64,000 nt of DNA from Oreohelix idahoensis (GCA_024509875.1 JAMPIV010015263.1:124001-188000), one strand, 5' to 3'. Counted from the stretch's first letter, positions 22,394-38,180 are shown. Made by a program: numbers and translations. Notes: generated by a model from the letters alone, not told the origin.

Positions 22394-24496
22394 GCTAATA
22401 TTATTATTATTTTAATGAACCAGGTCAGGAGGGAAACAGCCGATATGATAGTCTGGCGCTCTCTCTTCCAAACCTCTTCACCTCACGTTAGAAGGAGAAC
22501 GACTAAGTAAGTAAGTTAATGAGCTAGCAAAGGCATTACACCTCATATAAAAACCAGAGTTGCTTCTCCCCAAGTCGCCAGACGGCACTCTTGGAAAGAA
22601 AAGTAAATGTTATTAATGTTGTGAAGAAACTAGCTGCGTGTGTAAGAGGGGAGACAGACGTATTACACACTGGCCCGTTACAACCTAGAGGCACACACAA
22701 CTGCTTTCATACCGAATGAAGGAAGAACATAGTTCATCCCAGTCCCAAGTTATTCGAAAAACAACACAGTCAAAACATGGCTTAAGTAGACATTATCACA
22801 ACTTTCGAAAAATACAACAAAGCCTTACAACAGGTTACCGTAATCACGGCATGGTCAAACTTGAACGCAAAACGTATATCTGAAAAAAAAAAAAAAAAAC
22901 TTCATAACTAAGTATTAATACAAGCTAGAGTTAACTATAGAAATACCAACTTGACAAAATAGCTGGACAATTGCCAACAGCAGGAAACTTCTAATACACA
23001 TCTGCTGATAGAATAACCGCCAAATACAGGATGGCTTACACCCCGTCATGTGATCTCTGGTTCACGAGAACTGAACAGCTTTAACTAAAGCTCTGAACTA
23101 TCGATAGCAACCCGACGGCTATGCTCTCATGGAAGCACACGTACTGTTAATGTTGTCACAAAACATACCGTGACAAATGTTTTATAATTAGTAGTATACG
23201 GATTAGGCCGATAAATAACGGTTTTAGATCAGTGCATCTTAACCAGCGGTGCATGCAGTCCCTGTGGATGCTCGACCTGACTTCTTGGAGTGTCCGACAT
23301 GCCAAATGCACATGATAATACAAAAAGCGAATTATCATAAACACAATTTAATACACAGACCTCAAATATATTTATATAAAATAGAACTATGACAACGTGA
23401 ATTCAGTACCAAGCCTAAGTCATATTTTTCAAAATAACATTTTTTCCAGCCATGATTGGTCAGAAACAGCGGCAGCAGGTTTATTAATCTAGTAAACTCA
23501 TGATTACTGTCAAATGTATAATGCTCAATTTTCAAATAATCTAATATGTTTAAATGGTATTTACAACGCATTTCTTATTATTTCTCATTGCAATTCTCTA
23601 GTTATGAAAATGTTGTACTTATAATATTAAACTACTTCAAAATGTATCGAGTATATTGCAGGTTATATTCAAAAGAATTATTTTACTCCAAATTTACAGC
23701 TATGTGAAATAACGTTGGTTTGGTTTTTAAGGACTTTCTTCATTACACACGGACAACTTCATCAGTGCTCTGATCTCCTCTCTTAGATTACACAAGAAGG
23801 ATCTCATCACAGCTGTCGCAGATGTTTAGAGATATATGAACGAAGATGTGTCTGAAGCACATAGATCATTAGACACTAGTGTTCACAGAGGTGAGCTAGT
23901 TTGCCAGAGTGATAGTCCAGTGACCAAATCGATTGTTTATTCTCCAGACTAAGATTCGTTTGGTAAATGGTTCAATTGTTTGTGTTGCAGGGGAACGAAA
24001 GCTCAGATGTAGATTCCCACTACGTTGTAGAAGAGAGTGAAAATCTCAGTTACCATGTTCTCTGGCTAACCCCGCTGTTCTTTATAGTTTGTTATTGGCC
24101 ATTACCACCACCACAATGTACACAATGTTATGCTTGGCGTTTTTCTTATCTTTATTGAGGAAGATCCCAGAACACAACTTTGATTCGAAAGAGAACATCA
24201 ATTGGTTATTATACTCGTACTTTGCTGAAATTCTCATCTGGTTACATGGGCTTCGATAAGTCGAAAGTTGTAATGGCCCCTTTTCTAAAGGTTTTAGAAA
24301 CACTTTTGCTAAAGTGTTCTCTTGTGTAGTGAATAGCGTTTAACGTAGCATAACACTGAGATTGGTTGAAGCTTTATTAAGTCACTTGACGAAACGAAAG
24401 ACTATTATCTTCATAAAGTCACTTGACGAAACGAAAGTTTACTTTCACCTATCTCACGTGTCACTACTAGTTAGAACGTAATAGATAGTTACTTCT
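22394..24496. other. Non-coding stretch
   Basis: No gene recognised. A-run at 22885-22900. A 21-base direct repeat (AGTCACTTGACGAAACGAAA core) occurs at about 24379 and 24417. Short frames at 23967-24158 and 24082-24303 have no family resemblance. Confidence 0.4.
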
Positions 24497-26690
<2,194 letters not shown>

Positions 26691-27990
26691 AGCTTTGGTG
26701 ATTCGTGCACCCACGTCTTATCGGTGGTTAAGCCGATAGCGCTGGGCGATGTACGTGTTAATCTGAGCGCACTATTGTCAGGATTTTATGATTTTGTAAA
26801 TCTGACAACCGTGGGAAATACTGATTTCAGCACGTATCTTTTACATCTAATAACTCACGTCCTAATTACGCAACCCAAATGTACGTCTACTTATTTTCTC
26901 ATTAAGAACAAATACCAAACTTTCAATCATTCCTATACAATGTCCCATTCCCACCCACAGGTGTTCCATACTTATGGTTAAAATCAAATTCATTTTCCAA
27001 AATGTAACTTTACGTCAATCAACATTTCATTTCTTTCTCCTATAATTATAATAAGCTGTCAGTCAAAAATATATCGCTTTGTCTTTGTTTTTGAAATGAT
27101 TTTAGAGTGCTCATCTACAAGTGTGAGGACCTGAAACAGTTGTCACTCAAAATTACTAGTGCAGGACGAAATGACCTGCCGTAATGCTTCCTATACACGA
27201 GTGATGTCTGTTGTTTAGTTTAACCGAGTTACTTGAGTGACAGTTTACGACCTTAGTGTCAGCTTTGGTGAACCTCATCTTTAGATTTAGTTCAGTAGCA
27301 CTTAAATTCGCAACGAAATAATTTCTGCATGTGTTTGTTTGTGCGTTTTTTAAACTAACTTTCTATTTTAATATATTAGACTATATTGTCTGAAGCGATG
27401 CTGCCTACGGAGCATGCAGCCCTGTTGTATTATTTAATATTTCTCTATTATATGTTAAATGTTACTATTATAACTCAGATGTAATTATGCATCTGAGCAT
27501 TGCACGTTCACACTAGTGTTGAGTGAAAGGGTTAACAGAAGGGCACAGGCTGTTGTCAGTGATTCTCTCACCTTTCAGACTACCAACTCTTGTATTTTTC
27601 TTGCGACGAATAACTCCTTCTTACTCAATCTTTCTAGAAAATAGAAGTTGTAGTAGTAGTCAGCTAGTAATACAAGAAGGGAGAGTTTGTTTTCTGTTTC
27701 TGAACAGAATTTACCATCTACTAAGTCGAACTCAGAATGATTGTGATTAACAGAATTACTTTAATTACAGAATAAATCAAAACAATGTTTTCATGTAATT
27801 GGGAAAAATTTTCAAACGAAAGAGAATTTTTGAAATTACTTTATGGAAAAATTTGATAATGCTGTCAGTGTCTTAGATTCAGATAAATGAAAAAAAAGCT
27901 AGTTTCCTTACTGACGAAGAGTTAATTCGTTCAACTATTTCTTTGAAAATGAAGTCTGAATAGGGCCTGATGTTAATGTCAGCTGATCTT
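26691..27990. other. Non-coding stretch
   Basis: No gene, RNA or clear repeat recognised. Short frames (26724-26981, 27523-27750) show no family resemblance. Confidence 0.4.
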
Positions 27991-27994
27991 GTTT

Positions 27995-28340
27995 GAGCGT
28001 CCGATTAACAGAGTGGTTAGGGCGCTGGTCTCTTGCGGCAAAGATGCCGAGTTTGAATCACAGTACTGACACGCTCCAGTCTACACAGCTGTAAATGGGT
28101 ACCTGACTTTGAGTTAGGGAACGAAAAGGCAGCGAGGAAGGGACTTGGCCACTCTACCTCTCGATGCTGGACCTAGTATGGTGAAGTCTCTAACACTTCA
28201 CTCCCCAACGGCAGTATCTGCTATGGTACTGCCTTTACCTGTTTTGAAATCTTGTTTAAACTTCTCCTGTGCATCACAGTAGGCAGGGATTACCCACTGG
28301 ATAATTGGCTTCACTGTGGGCTACAGTCCAAGAGATGACT
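27995..28340 (+). repeat. tRNA-derived SINE, family B, copy 1
   Basis: The tRNA-like head (AACAGAGTGGTTAGGGCGC, later GAGTTTGAATC) is followed by a body with CAGCTGTAAATGGGTACCTG, AAAAGGCAGCGAGGAAG, TAGTATGGTGAAGTCTCTAA and CTCCCCAACGGCAGTATC. The same blocks in the same order occur inverted at 41540-41835, so this is a real repeat family of about 300 bp. Confidence 0.75.
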
Positions 28341-28742
28341 GGGCTTTTTTGTTAACCTGGTGGTAAAGTGATGTTGATATTGTGATGTTGACAAGATAAT
28401 GACTTTTTATATGCTGTTGAGATACTGACAAGGTGTTGACTGTGCAGGGTTGTTGATTTGTGATCACCGCTGGAGGTTTTGAGAAGTAAGCGCTAGGTCC
28501 CTTGTAGCATCGAGCAACTAGGTGGTTTTTCTCTCAAAAAATTACAGTAATCGAATTCCAGACATCAGCTTCTTGTTGCTGCAAAAGTGGCTAGGATCCT
28601 GCACTTGCGCTGTGGAAAATAATACATATAATCGATCTTCTGTTTTATACAGATATATTTAACTACAACTCCTCTTTAGATTTCGTCTCAGAAAGGTGCC
28701 TAATGATATATTTACCTGAACCGTAACGACGGTCTTTTCCCT

Positions 28743-29012
28743 TTTTTTTTTTTAAACCAGCGGCACTTGGGCTTTCAGCCCATCGGCCCAATGACATGTC
28801 ATTGCGAGGCTGGGGAGTTTATGGACTTTCCTTCCAACCAGGTCAGAAGCTTCGGTCCTTCCCATCCACAGAGGGTTTATCTCAGGAGCCGTTCAGGTTA
28901 TTCAGTCAAAATCCCGGTCGATGACACTCTTTCAAATACACACGCCCGGGCTTGAACCTTGAACACTTGATCGCCAGCGCAACGTGGTAACCATTACACC
29001 AGCGCGGCTCCC
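28743..29012 (-). repeat. tRNA-derived SINE, family C
   Basis: Read on the minus strand, the head GAGCCGCGCTGGTGTAATGG then TTACCACGTTGCGCTGG carries an A-box-like TGGTGTAATGG, and GGTTCAAGCCC is a good B box. A body follows (GTCATCGACCGGGATTTTGA and onward) and an A-rich tail at 28741-28755. Single copy in this window. Confidence 0.65.
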
Positions 29013-29557
29013 AGTCTTTTCCTTAAAGGGGACTGTCCGTTTGTTTACACATACCTGTCTAGCAGTAGTCTAACCCTGGTCAGGTCAGTCAGTGCAACAA
29101 TAGTTACAAGCATACTCGCCTGGCCGTGTGCGTCTACGCGTGACTACACTGGAGAATGTTATTTCATTCACTCGTTCATTGTACATCTTGTTTCCTTCAC
29201 TCATTCACAACATTGTCCTTCAGCATTTGTCCAATATTATTAATTGTATGTTCTGATATCAGTAAGTTTTTACATCATTATAATACATAAAGTGATACAA
29301 TTCATAATACATACATGCGATGTATGTGTGCCGACGGTCAAGAAAATATGGGCCTAACAGTCCAGTGGCGTATTCTGGTAATGCGAGCTAGGCGTGCTGC
29401 TACTTAAAATGAATATGTACGCCTACTATTTAACTTCTTCCCCTCTTAATTTAAAAACCAACTATATTCAATTACGCAACGATAGTTATTAGGGGTATAT
29501 GTCAGTTATCTCCGAAATACTAATTAACTTACAACTTGAAACTCACTGTCACTGTAA
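29013..29557. other. Non-coding stretch
   Basis: Nothing recognised between the SINE and the CACTG element. Confidence 0.4.
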
Positions 29558-29560
29558 TAA

Positions 29561-31730
29561 CACTGGCTAACAAAAAAATAAATTTTTTTTCTTTCTCTAA
29601 CATTTCTATGTTTTTCTGGTCAATTTTAATGCGCTGTTTTTAAATCTGCAAACCGTTTTTCTCTATCAGGTCGGGATCTCTAGAAATACGCAATTGAAGT
29701 TTTTTAACAACGCATACAGTATTACAACATCATTCGTACAAGAAGTATAACAGTTATGTAGGCTTGAATTTCTTTGCAGTCGACTTTCGTCGGTGAATGG
29801 CATGTGGTACATCGCGATGAAGCCTCCAACAATAATCGGCAAGCATGGTCACACTCCACCGTCCTTGATAACGTGACTCCATTACAGCGATATCTTGATG
29901 GAATCGTTCTCCATGTTCATCGCTGACTTCGCCAAGGTCGTCAGGGAAAAAGTCAAGACGCGAATCGAGCAAATGGATTTTGAGGGACATGTTACAGCCC
30001 ATAATTCTGTATGCATCTGTGCACTGCTTAACAATATGCACATAGTCGACAGATCTGTGATTTCCTAGAAAGTTATCGATGATCGATTTGAATGCCATCA
30101 ATGCGCGAAGTTCACTACCATGTAACAAGTTCTCGAATTGTTTGTCTGCAATAACTTTCCTAATTTGAGGTCCTGCAAAGATACCTTCCTTTATCTTTGC
30201 ATCGCTAACTTGCGGAAACTTTTCTCGAAGATAAGTGAAAGCTTTGCTCGTTTTATCTAACGCTTTTACGAAATTCTTCATGAGCCCCAACTTTATATGT
30301 AACGGTGGTAAAATGATGCTGTCTTTGTTAACTAATGGCTCGTGTATTACATTTTTATGCCTGAGCTGCATACGATCCCTGATAGGCCACACCTTTCTTG
30401 CATAATGTTCCTGTCTGTTGCGGCTGTCCCATTCACATAGGAAGCAACAAAATTTAGTATACCCAGTCTGCATGCCCGTGAGAATTGTATTGACCTTTAG
30501 GTCTCCACAAATCCGCCATTGGTAGTCATTGTACTTTATTTTTGCCAAAAGTATAGCCATATTGTCAAAAGTTTCTTTCATATGAACAGAGTAGGCTACT
30601 GGAATTGATGAAAATAAATTTCCGTTATGCAATAACACGGCTTTTAGATTAGTCTTGGAAGAGTCGATGAAAAGTCGCCATTCGTTGACTATGTGCTCAT
30701 GACCGAGGTGCACCATTAGACCGTTTACATCTTTGCAATAGCAAATGTCATCATCCATCTCAAAGTATTGAACAAGTTCTGTGTCTATGACGAAATTTAG
30801 ATATCGGAGTATTGGGCGCTAAAAGATTCCATTCTTTGAGTCGCGAACCGAGTAGTTCCTCTTGTCTTTTGGTAAGAGCGAGATCACGTATTAGATCTGA
30901 AAGTTCTGAATGGTTAATTAAGTGAACACCATCATTCACTGGTATATAATCCGAGTCAGAATTAGTTTCTAAGGCAGGTAAACTATCACTTTCTGATGGT
31001 TCATTCACGTCCAACGGATATGTTCTGGTGGAACTGGGATCGGACACGTGACTGGATCATGAGGCACTGGTTTCGAAACCGATTAAATATTTGGATAAAC
31101 CACAGACTTTCTAGTTTTAAAAGTGAAACCATGGATATTTGTCAAGCAGTAGCGTGATTTGTTGGTTCACGCCATATTACTGGCACTCCAAAAGGCATCG
31201 ACTTATGCTTCGGCGATTTTCGTAACCAACCTGCCAATGTATTTGCACAAGTCGAACAAACTGCATTTGGCTTCCAAGATTTATTTGCATCATCAACTTT
31301 CGAATCGAAATAAAGTTCATTTGCTTTCTTTAGTAATGGTGTAAAGTTTTTCTGGTGAACACGATCGGTAAAATATCCGCACACGTAACAGAACAGATCA
31401 GCCGAATTTCTACAACTTCTAGAAGCCATATTTCGCTCAGAATTATTTCAAAATACAGTAACTATTTGAAAATAGCATAACATATGTCATGCATCTTTTA
31501 GCAGTATAAAAAGTAGAATTATTTTGCATTTTATTAATTTTTAATAAGTTATATAGCCTAGTAAAAATGAAACGGAGCAAATAACGGTTTCCCAAAAATA
31601 TATTTATTCACAAATATCTTAAGAACCCGACGTGATAGAGATAAACGGATTTCAAATTTGAAATCAGCGCAAGAAACTGACCTAAGAACACTTATTCTTA
31701 TATAAGAAAGAAAAATGTTGTTTGTCAGTG
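29561..31730 (-). mobile_element. CACTG-ended DNA transposon, copy 2
   Basis: Starts CACTGGCTAACAAAA at 29561 and ends with the inverse of CACTGACAAACAACA at 31730. The flanking 3-bp duplication is TAA (29558-29560, 31731-31733). Length 2,170 bp, colinear with copy 1 at 2433-6158 but on the opposite strand and without the Tc1 insertion. The sequences are highly similar (I estimate over 95%), so both stem from recent activity. Confidence 0.9.
29754..31429 (-). pseudogene. Transposase-like gene of CACTG copy 2
   Basis: The longest single stretch of this protein is 29754-30758 (334 codons), starting MDDDICYCKDVNGLM. It contains WRLFIDSSKTNLKAVLLH, ETFDNMAILLAKIKY, CGDLKV, CFLCEWDSRNRQEHY, PPLHIKLGLM and DEHGERFHQDI, ending KFKPT. 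The upstream parts are in other frames: MASRSCRNSADLF (31429) and the acidic linker (31047-30760). Lesions relative to copy 1: a 13-nt deletion near 31156 that removes the CYFC pair, a GAA-to-TAA stop at 31083-31085 and a 2-nt deletion near 30775. Copies 1 and 2 have no lesion in common. Confidence 0.82.
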
Positions 31731-31733
31731 TAA

Positions 31734-32985
31734 TCTGCATTCCCGGCAACTAACAAAAATTAATCACAAAAAACACTGGACGGACACAGCCGATTTTTAC
31801 AACTCGAGAGCCGCAAGACCACCGCACGCATGTTCCTATTGTATTGACGTATCTGGCCATTAAACCGATCCACACAAACCAATCTTCAGACGTGAATCCG
31901 AAAGGTGCAGCATGCATTGTGACGAAATTACCCGAGAAACTTCGGGCGATTGTAACCAACCAATAAAAACTGCACTATAAAACGCGTCTGGGAAACTTAA
32001 ACTAGATATACTCGTAGATTCTATGCGGGAAAATCCGTTATCCTGATGCGTGCGGTCCGAAAGCAGAACTTTAGAAGAGAAATATTTTATAGAATAATAA
32101 ATTAAATTTTTATTTTCCTTCGGGCATAGGTGTGCGCAGCACGCACAGCACACATAGAGAATACGCCACTGCCTAACACCATATTCCCAATATGCCTCAA
32201 TGGGCGTGTAACAGGATCCTTTACCTTACATGCGAAATAACTATCAATCTGATGTATAGAAATTAAAGCACAATATTATGTAGTTTACACTTTACATTAA
32301 TTAACTAATACCTTGATATTAGAGTTAGCTATTACTTAGAGTTTGTTTTCCGCTCAGGACTATTATTTGCAGATTTAGAATTAGAATAGCGTTATATTCA
32401 AGCACATATTGTTGTAGATATTGTGTAGCTTGGTGCCTCTTTTCTAAAAGCGTGCGTCTATCTTCAAACGGTTTCTCAGTAAAGTGATTTCTAAACTCAG
32501 CATGTGTTCGCATGCAGTTAAAACGAGGGACACTTTCCCATGCCAAGAAAGTTAAATTAATTCAGTCCCTCGTTTAGACACGCACAAGGATTGATCGTTG
32601 CTGTCTTCCTGGGATCGACCATTGAACACGGATAAACAATACTCTGAAAACCACTGTATTTCGACTAAACGAAGAAATTGGACTGTAGTCCCTAAAGGGA
32701 TAATTTTTTTGCGCCTTTGTACAAGAAGTTAGCATTTGGATCGAATGGCAGGCCTAATAGTGAAGACAGGACACAGGTGCCGATAATTCATAGAGAAACA
32801 GGCAAACGTGAAGGAAGAGAAAAGTAAGGAATTTTAAAATAATTTTGACGAAGCCTTCATACAACTATGTGACAACAGTGCACAAACTCCGTAGCGCAGG
32901 TGAAGATTCCAATGTGTGTACACAGGAATCACAGACTCTATAAATGTTTGTGGTGTGTAAGTTTCTTATTTATTAAATTTTGCCA
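31734..32985. other. Non-coding stretch
   Basis: No gene or repeat recognised with confidence. Confidence 0.4.
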
Positions 32986-32989
32986 GGGC

Positions 32990-33262
32990 AGCAGCCGAAT
33001 GGCTTACTCTTTACGATTTCCAACTGCCGAGAATGTTTACTTGCGCAACTTGTATACGGGACCTTCTATTTCTTTGCCTGTATCCGAGCAGGCTATGCAT
33101 CCAATGTCACTGTCCAGGAGATCGGGGGTGTATGACATCATTAGGAACCATTGATTATGAAAAAATTTCATCAATCATGTTCCCTGTACTGGGAACCGAA
33201 CCCGGTATCTTTAGAATTAGAGGCGGACGCCCCTCCTCTTTGCTACTCCGACCCCGAAAAAA
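32990..33262 (-). repeat. Possible tRNA-derived SINE, family D
   Basis: On the minus strand, TAGCAAAGAGGAGGGGCG resembles an A box and GGGTTCGGTTCCC about 35 bases later a B box. An unrelated body follows. No second copy in the window, so the 3' limit is a guess. Confidence 0.4.
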
Positions 33263-33833
33263 CGTTGGAAATTACTCACAACAGCACTCCTAATTCCTGT
33301 GGCTACAACGATCACTTCCCCATTTTCCAGACTCACTTCACGCACTTAATATATACATTAAATTATGTTATTCTTCTCGTCTCATGTAGAAAGGAATACT
33401 TTTATCTCTTTTTCACATTTCTGGCATATTTTACAAGCTCGAAGGTGATGGGATGTGCGACTTCTTAAGATGCGGTAAACGAGTGCGGGACATCTCAGTA
33501 GTTAAGAAGCACTATTTTAGGGGATTCTTGTGACCTAGATGTATGCAGGGAAAAGGCGACATCGTAGCAAGTGGAGAGGACACCAAGTGTCTTGACGAGT
33601 ACCTTAAATCATTGATTTAAGGAGTTTAGAGAGGAAACTTGACATTGACAACAGTGAAGTCTGCGCGCGTATGTCAGGTCACGCTGTACCGTTATCAGAC
33701 GCAAGACGGTGCCTGGTTCAGCACGTGTGTTCTGTCAGAGAATGCGGTTGGGCTTTGAGGGGAGGGGTTGGGGGTTATGGGGAGAAGTGGGGAGACTGAT
33801 ATAACTTGCTTTTTTAAAGTGATCGAACGACAA

Positions 33834-34700
33834 TTTCTTCTTCGTCTTCCTTCTATTCTTTCTTCCGTTTCCTTTACTTCATCCTTTCTTTTTTTCTTCT
33901 TCGTCTTCTTCTTTCATTTATTTCTTCTTTTACACTCGTCTTCTGCCTGTATTTTTCTTCCTTTCTTCTTCTTTCCGACTTCTCCGTCTTTTTTTTTTCT
34001 TTTTCTACGTCTTCTTCTCCCTTTCTTTTACTTCTTCCTTCTTCTATGTGTTCCTTCTTCTACGTGTTCCTTCTTCTAAAATCTAATTCTTCTTTCCTAC
34101 TTTCTCTTCCATCATCTCCATTTTCCTCCCTCCTTTTTCCTGCTTCTCCCTCTTCATCTCTTCTTCCTTCCTCTTCCTCTTCTTCGTCTTTCTTTCTCGT
34201 TCTCCCTATTTTTATTTTACTCTGCTTCTTTTTCCTTCAACGCATTCCTTCTTCCATCACTCTTTTTCTTTCTCCTTCTTCTCATCCTTATTCTACCCTT
34301 CTGTTTCTCTCTTCTCCCTTCTTCTTTCTTTCGTATTCTCCTTCTTCTTAAGTATAATTCTGACTTGTTTCCTTCTTCCTCTTCTTCTCTTTGTCTCCCT
34401 ATTCTTCTTCCTATCTTCTGTCCATCATCTTTTCTCAGTGCTTCTTTATCTTATTTTTCCTCTTCTTCATAGTTCTTCTCCATCTTCTTCTACTTCCCTT
34501 CCTTTTTTCATGTATCTTGCTTTCTTTTTCTTCGTCATCTTCTTCATTTCTTCTTTTTTTATATTCCTCCTTCATCTTTTTTTTCCATCCTCCTTCCGTT
34601 TTGCTCAACTCATCATCTTTGCTTTCTGCTTATTACCAATTTTTTCTCCCATATTCTTGTTTTCATCTTCTGCTTCGTTTACATCAATTTCCTAATTCCC
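33834..34700 (+). repeat. Polypyrimidine (TTC/CTT-rich) tract, ~870 bp
   Basis: The plus strand is almost wholly C and T, built from degenerate CTTCTT, CTTCTC and TTTCTT units. Frames translated through it (Ser/Phe/Leu-rich) are low-complexity artefacts. Long homopurine-homopyrimidine DNA can form triplex (H-DNA) structures. Confidence 0.9.
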
Positions 34701-34979
34701 TTCGTTTTTCCCCTTCTAAACTGTTTTCAGCTATTAAAGCCATTAATTGCACTCTAGTTTCAATAGCCTCATTCTATGAATTTTTTTGTAGATCACTTAA
34801 ACCCAACAAAACGCCCACTCGTGTCATTTATGGACTCATCTTGTCACTGCTGTACATAAATTTTGATTAGAACTTCCAGACTGACATAAACTCGGGTGCT
34901 GACAATTGTTGTAATCTTGGTCTGCATTCACTGGGGGATATTTCTGGTAGATGGAGCAGGTTTTTCACAAAAGAGATGA

Positions 34980-35180
34980 TAAAATAAATATCATCATTAT
35001 TTTCCTCTTTTTGCTTGATGGAGCATGAGCAACCACTGCAATTGAACTCTTTGCGAGAAGCTTGCGTCATTCAGTCACGTGTTCTTGCAGCTGTGGTTTC
35101 TGTAGCAATCGGTTTTACATAACGAGATTTTCAGTCTAACCCACAAAACTCAATTTAGTCGCCTTCTACGACATGCGTGA
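34980..35180 (-). repeat. SINE family E copy
   Basis: On the minus strand: GTCGTAGAAGGCGACTAA (35155-35176 region), ATGTAAAACCGATTGCTACAG, CAAGCTTCTCGCAAAGAG, TTGCAGTGGTTGCTCATGCTC and an AATGATGATA tail at the low-coordinate end. Matches the family E block order. Confidence 0.6.
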
Positions 35181-35309
35181 GGCAGCAGCGTGCCTATTCT
35201 TTTTCTTTGTCTCCAGAGTCCCCCGAGGAGTAGGTGTGGCATGGAACAAGTAACCCGTACAGCAAGAGCCTGAAGGTAACTGTCTCTTCCTGAAAAACAA
35301 AAAAAAAAA

Positions 35310-35829
35310 TTTGAAGAATAAACTATGTTTGTAGATTTCTCATGGGTCTTTGCTTTGGATGAGTCTCTTTGCAGACGTTTAACATTTTTCCATGGGCCCC
35401 CTCGTGCGCCAGTTTGGTTAGTCAAGTTTCCCATTGTTTGCATATTACACGAGATAACACACATTTATCTGTTGCATTTAAAACTTGCACAACTTCAAAA
35501 TTTTCTTCAATCAATTTACAACCATTTTATACACAGGGTTATTGGTGTGACGAGATGGACTTGGGGCGACCCCTTCTCGATCTCTCTTTCACTACGGCAG
35601 TATTCATTTCAATGGTTGTAAGTACTGATTACCTGGAATTTCCGGGTCGACACATTTCTTTCTGCTCGTATGTAGCAGATAGTTTGTATTTTCAAACATT
35701 TGACACTCCTTGTTGGTGATAATATTTCATATTTTGCAAAGGCGCTGCACAACTTTGCTGAGATTATCGAAGGTAGATTCCATATTGGTCTGCTTAGTTT
35801 TGACGTACAGTTGTGTGCTCAATCATCTG
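35310..35829. other. Non-coding stretch
   Basis: Overlapping short frames (35325-35719) show no family resemblance. Nothing recognised. Confidence 0.35.
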
Positions 35830-37885
35830 TGCAACACATTTTAGACAGGCACGAATGACATAATCGTTTCCTGTACGACTTTCACGTAGACATTACTTTA
35901 TCTGAAAGTAATAGGTTGTTACATCTGAAACCCATTGCTGTATGAGTTTACCGATGTGTTTGTGAGTTTGTAAACAAGGCATCGGATGTTTGATTGCCAT
36001 ATATGGGAGACGTGACCTTTGCGTCACGCGCAAAACTATTCCATGTCGGAATATTTTGAAATTACCCACCCAACAAGCATATTTTGAAATCATTTGAGCC
36101 CTGAGTAGCTTCATAACAAATAGATGCGGGGGTAGGACAGGAATATAACCTGACCTTTTCGCAATTTTAATACACTGTGAGAAATCGTTTGCCAAGACGA
36201 CATAACCAGACCTTGACAGAAGTTAGAATTCAGAATTCCATTTTATCAGGCCTGACTTTGTCCTGGAGAATCTTGACAGACGTACAAAACAGCCCAGGAA
36301 ATCTCTATTACTTTAACAAGGAAACCGGGACTGAGGAAACTGAGAACACACGGAGTCATAGAGCCAATTATCGTATAAAAGTAACGACCCCCCAAGAACA
36401 CGTGTTGCTAACCAAATGCCTAAACTTTATTCATCAGAGCAAAAATTATGTGAGCCAGGATTGGCGTAAGTTATCATTTTGCATTCTACATTTTTCATTA
36501 TTAACATGTGAACTAATATGTATATGTTACCATGTAAATATTAATGTGTGAAGTCCGCTAGTGGATGTCCAAGTCATTTGAGGCTGGCAACCTCAGCGTA
36601 TAGAATGATTATTTCATGACCCACCACTGCACGGGCTGGCGACTGCTTTATTGCTAGTTTCTTAAAGAGAACTAAACGCATAAATAGACCCAGGTTCCAT
36701 ATGGAGCAGGGAAGGAAAGAGGAAAGAAATAGTGTACATTCTAATTATAATACTTACAATTTCAAACCAGTGTAAATGTCGATGTTAACACATTCCTTTT
36801 AAAATAAACGAAATTTTCAAACTGTTCAACAAGTGTAGATATAAATGAATAACATTTGCAATTTATATTGTGAACACTTTTCAAACAGCGGAGATGTAAA
36901 CATATTATATTTGTAGCTTTAACCTTTTCAGTTAAATGTAAAATAAAGATAAAGCTATTCAATTTAAATGTAAAGAAAGTTTCTCTCGAGGGATTAAGTT
37001 TAATTCTCATCGAGGGTAAATTCTGAGATAGATGGGATGGTGAGATAAGAGAAAGGGGACACATAAGTATGTGTTTGGAAACGCAATACTCAGGAGAACG
37101 TTTCGTTTCTATTCTTTTACCATAGTTGTTAGTGATGGTGGTACCAGTGAGGGTACTAATCTCTGGAACAAAGTGAGGTAGAAGTGGACTGACGTAGAAA
37201 CGCGGGACCAGCTTGGCACTCACTCCTTGATTTTACTGGGAACGTGTTGCACCTTTAATCTTGACCAAAGACGCGAGAACTCCAGTTACCTATCTACACA
37301 GAACCAACCATCAGCGGGAGCAGAACCTACCAGTGGCAGATAAGTGAAACTTATAAGCTGCCACGTGAATTTCTTTAAAAACTAACTTTCCATCACAACG
37401 ATGATGATCCACTTTTTTTATAAAACATTGTTCGTTCTTTTAAACCCTTGTTAAAACTTAAAGATTATTAAATTTGTTATTTGTAATTTTACAAATTTAA
37501 CTTCGATTTAATCATTTTAAATGTACTGCATGTTTGTCTCAGTCAATTTACTAAATACACTCTAAACAAAGCTATACCTTAATAAGAAGAATTCCACTGA
37601 GTAAATCAGGGTGGGATCTTGACGAGCTGAAATTAATAATTCCTTAATCCTTCATTTAAGTTTTCAGCAGATCATAGATTTAACGTGCTCACCCAATGCA
37701 GCATTGTTCTCGCTTTTCTGAATATCTTGTGAAAACTGCCTTGAGATAGAAGCATCATTATCCTTCTATCTACCACTCTGCCAAGAATAATCTTGTGCGA
37801 AGGTAGACACCTTTGAAGCCCATATTAGATACTCTTGAGTTTTGGCCACTGTTGGACCACTACTGCAAAGCAGGGGTGGCAATAC
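35830..37885 (-). repeat. Unnamed 2-kb repeat, copy R (inverted partner of 24.5-26.7 kb)
   Basis: Inverse complement of the sequence at 24497-26690. Anchors on the plus strand: CATGTCGGAATATTTTGAAA (36043), TTGAGGCTGGCAACCTCAGC (36578), AATCTTGTGCGAAGGTAGAC (37789) and CACTACTGCAAAGCAGGGG (37858). Divergence is substantial, with many small indels, so the copies are old. No coding content. Confidence 0.75.
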
Positions 37886-37959
37886 GTGACAATTGGAAAG
37901 ACTCTCCTTATTTTTAAATTGTTTGTACACTTCTATTTGACCATTTAATATTAAACAGC

Positions 37960-38180
37960 GTCTTTTTCTTTGCTCTTTTTCCACTGGCACTTGTCAGGTT
38001 CGAGTCATCATTTCCACATTAGTCATCTTGTCATACCATTTCCATCCTGCTATTCTACTCAGGCACCCATTTATGAAAGTCTGGAGCTTCGTGGTTTGTG
38101 TTGTTCTCCATGTTTCAGAGCTTTTGATTTTCTCGGCGCTCGTAATCGACTTGGACATTGTTTTTGTTTTCAACATCTTG
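37960..38180 (-). pseudogene. RTE-like LINE fragment
   Basis: The minus strand encodes SSETWRTTQTTKLQTF, INGCLSRIAGWKWYDKMTNV and MMTRT, matching the SETWR...INGC-RIEGLKWYD region of the LINE at 16557-18139. Truncated on both sides; frameshifted after the last motif. Confidence 0.75.

Noticed and set aside
33768..34870. Ser/Phe/Leu-rich frames of up to 159 codons
   Set aside because: Translation of the polypyrimidine tract.
36177..36551. 124-codon frame
   Set aside because: Lies in the 2-kb inverted repeat and is not conserved as a frame in the paralogue at 26100-26400.
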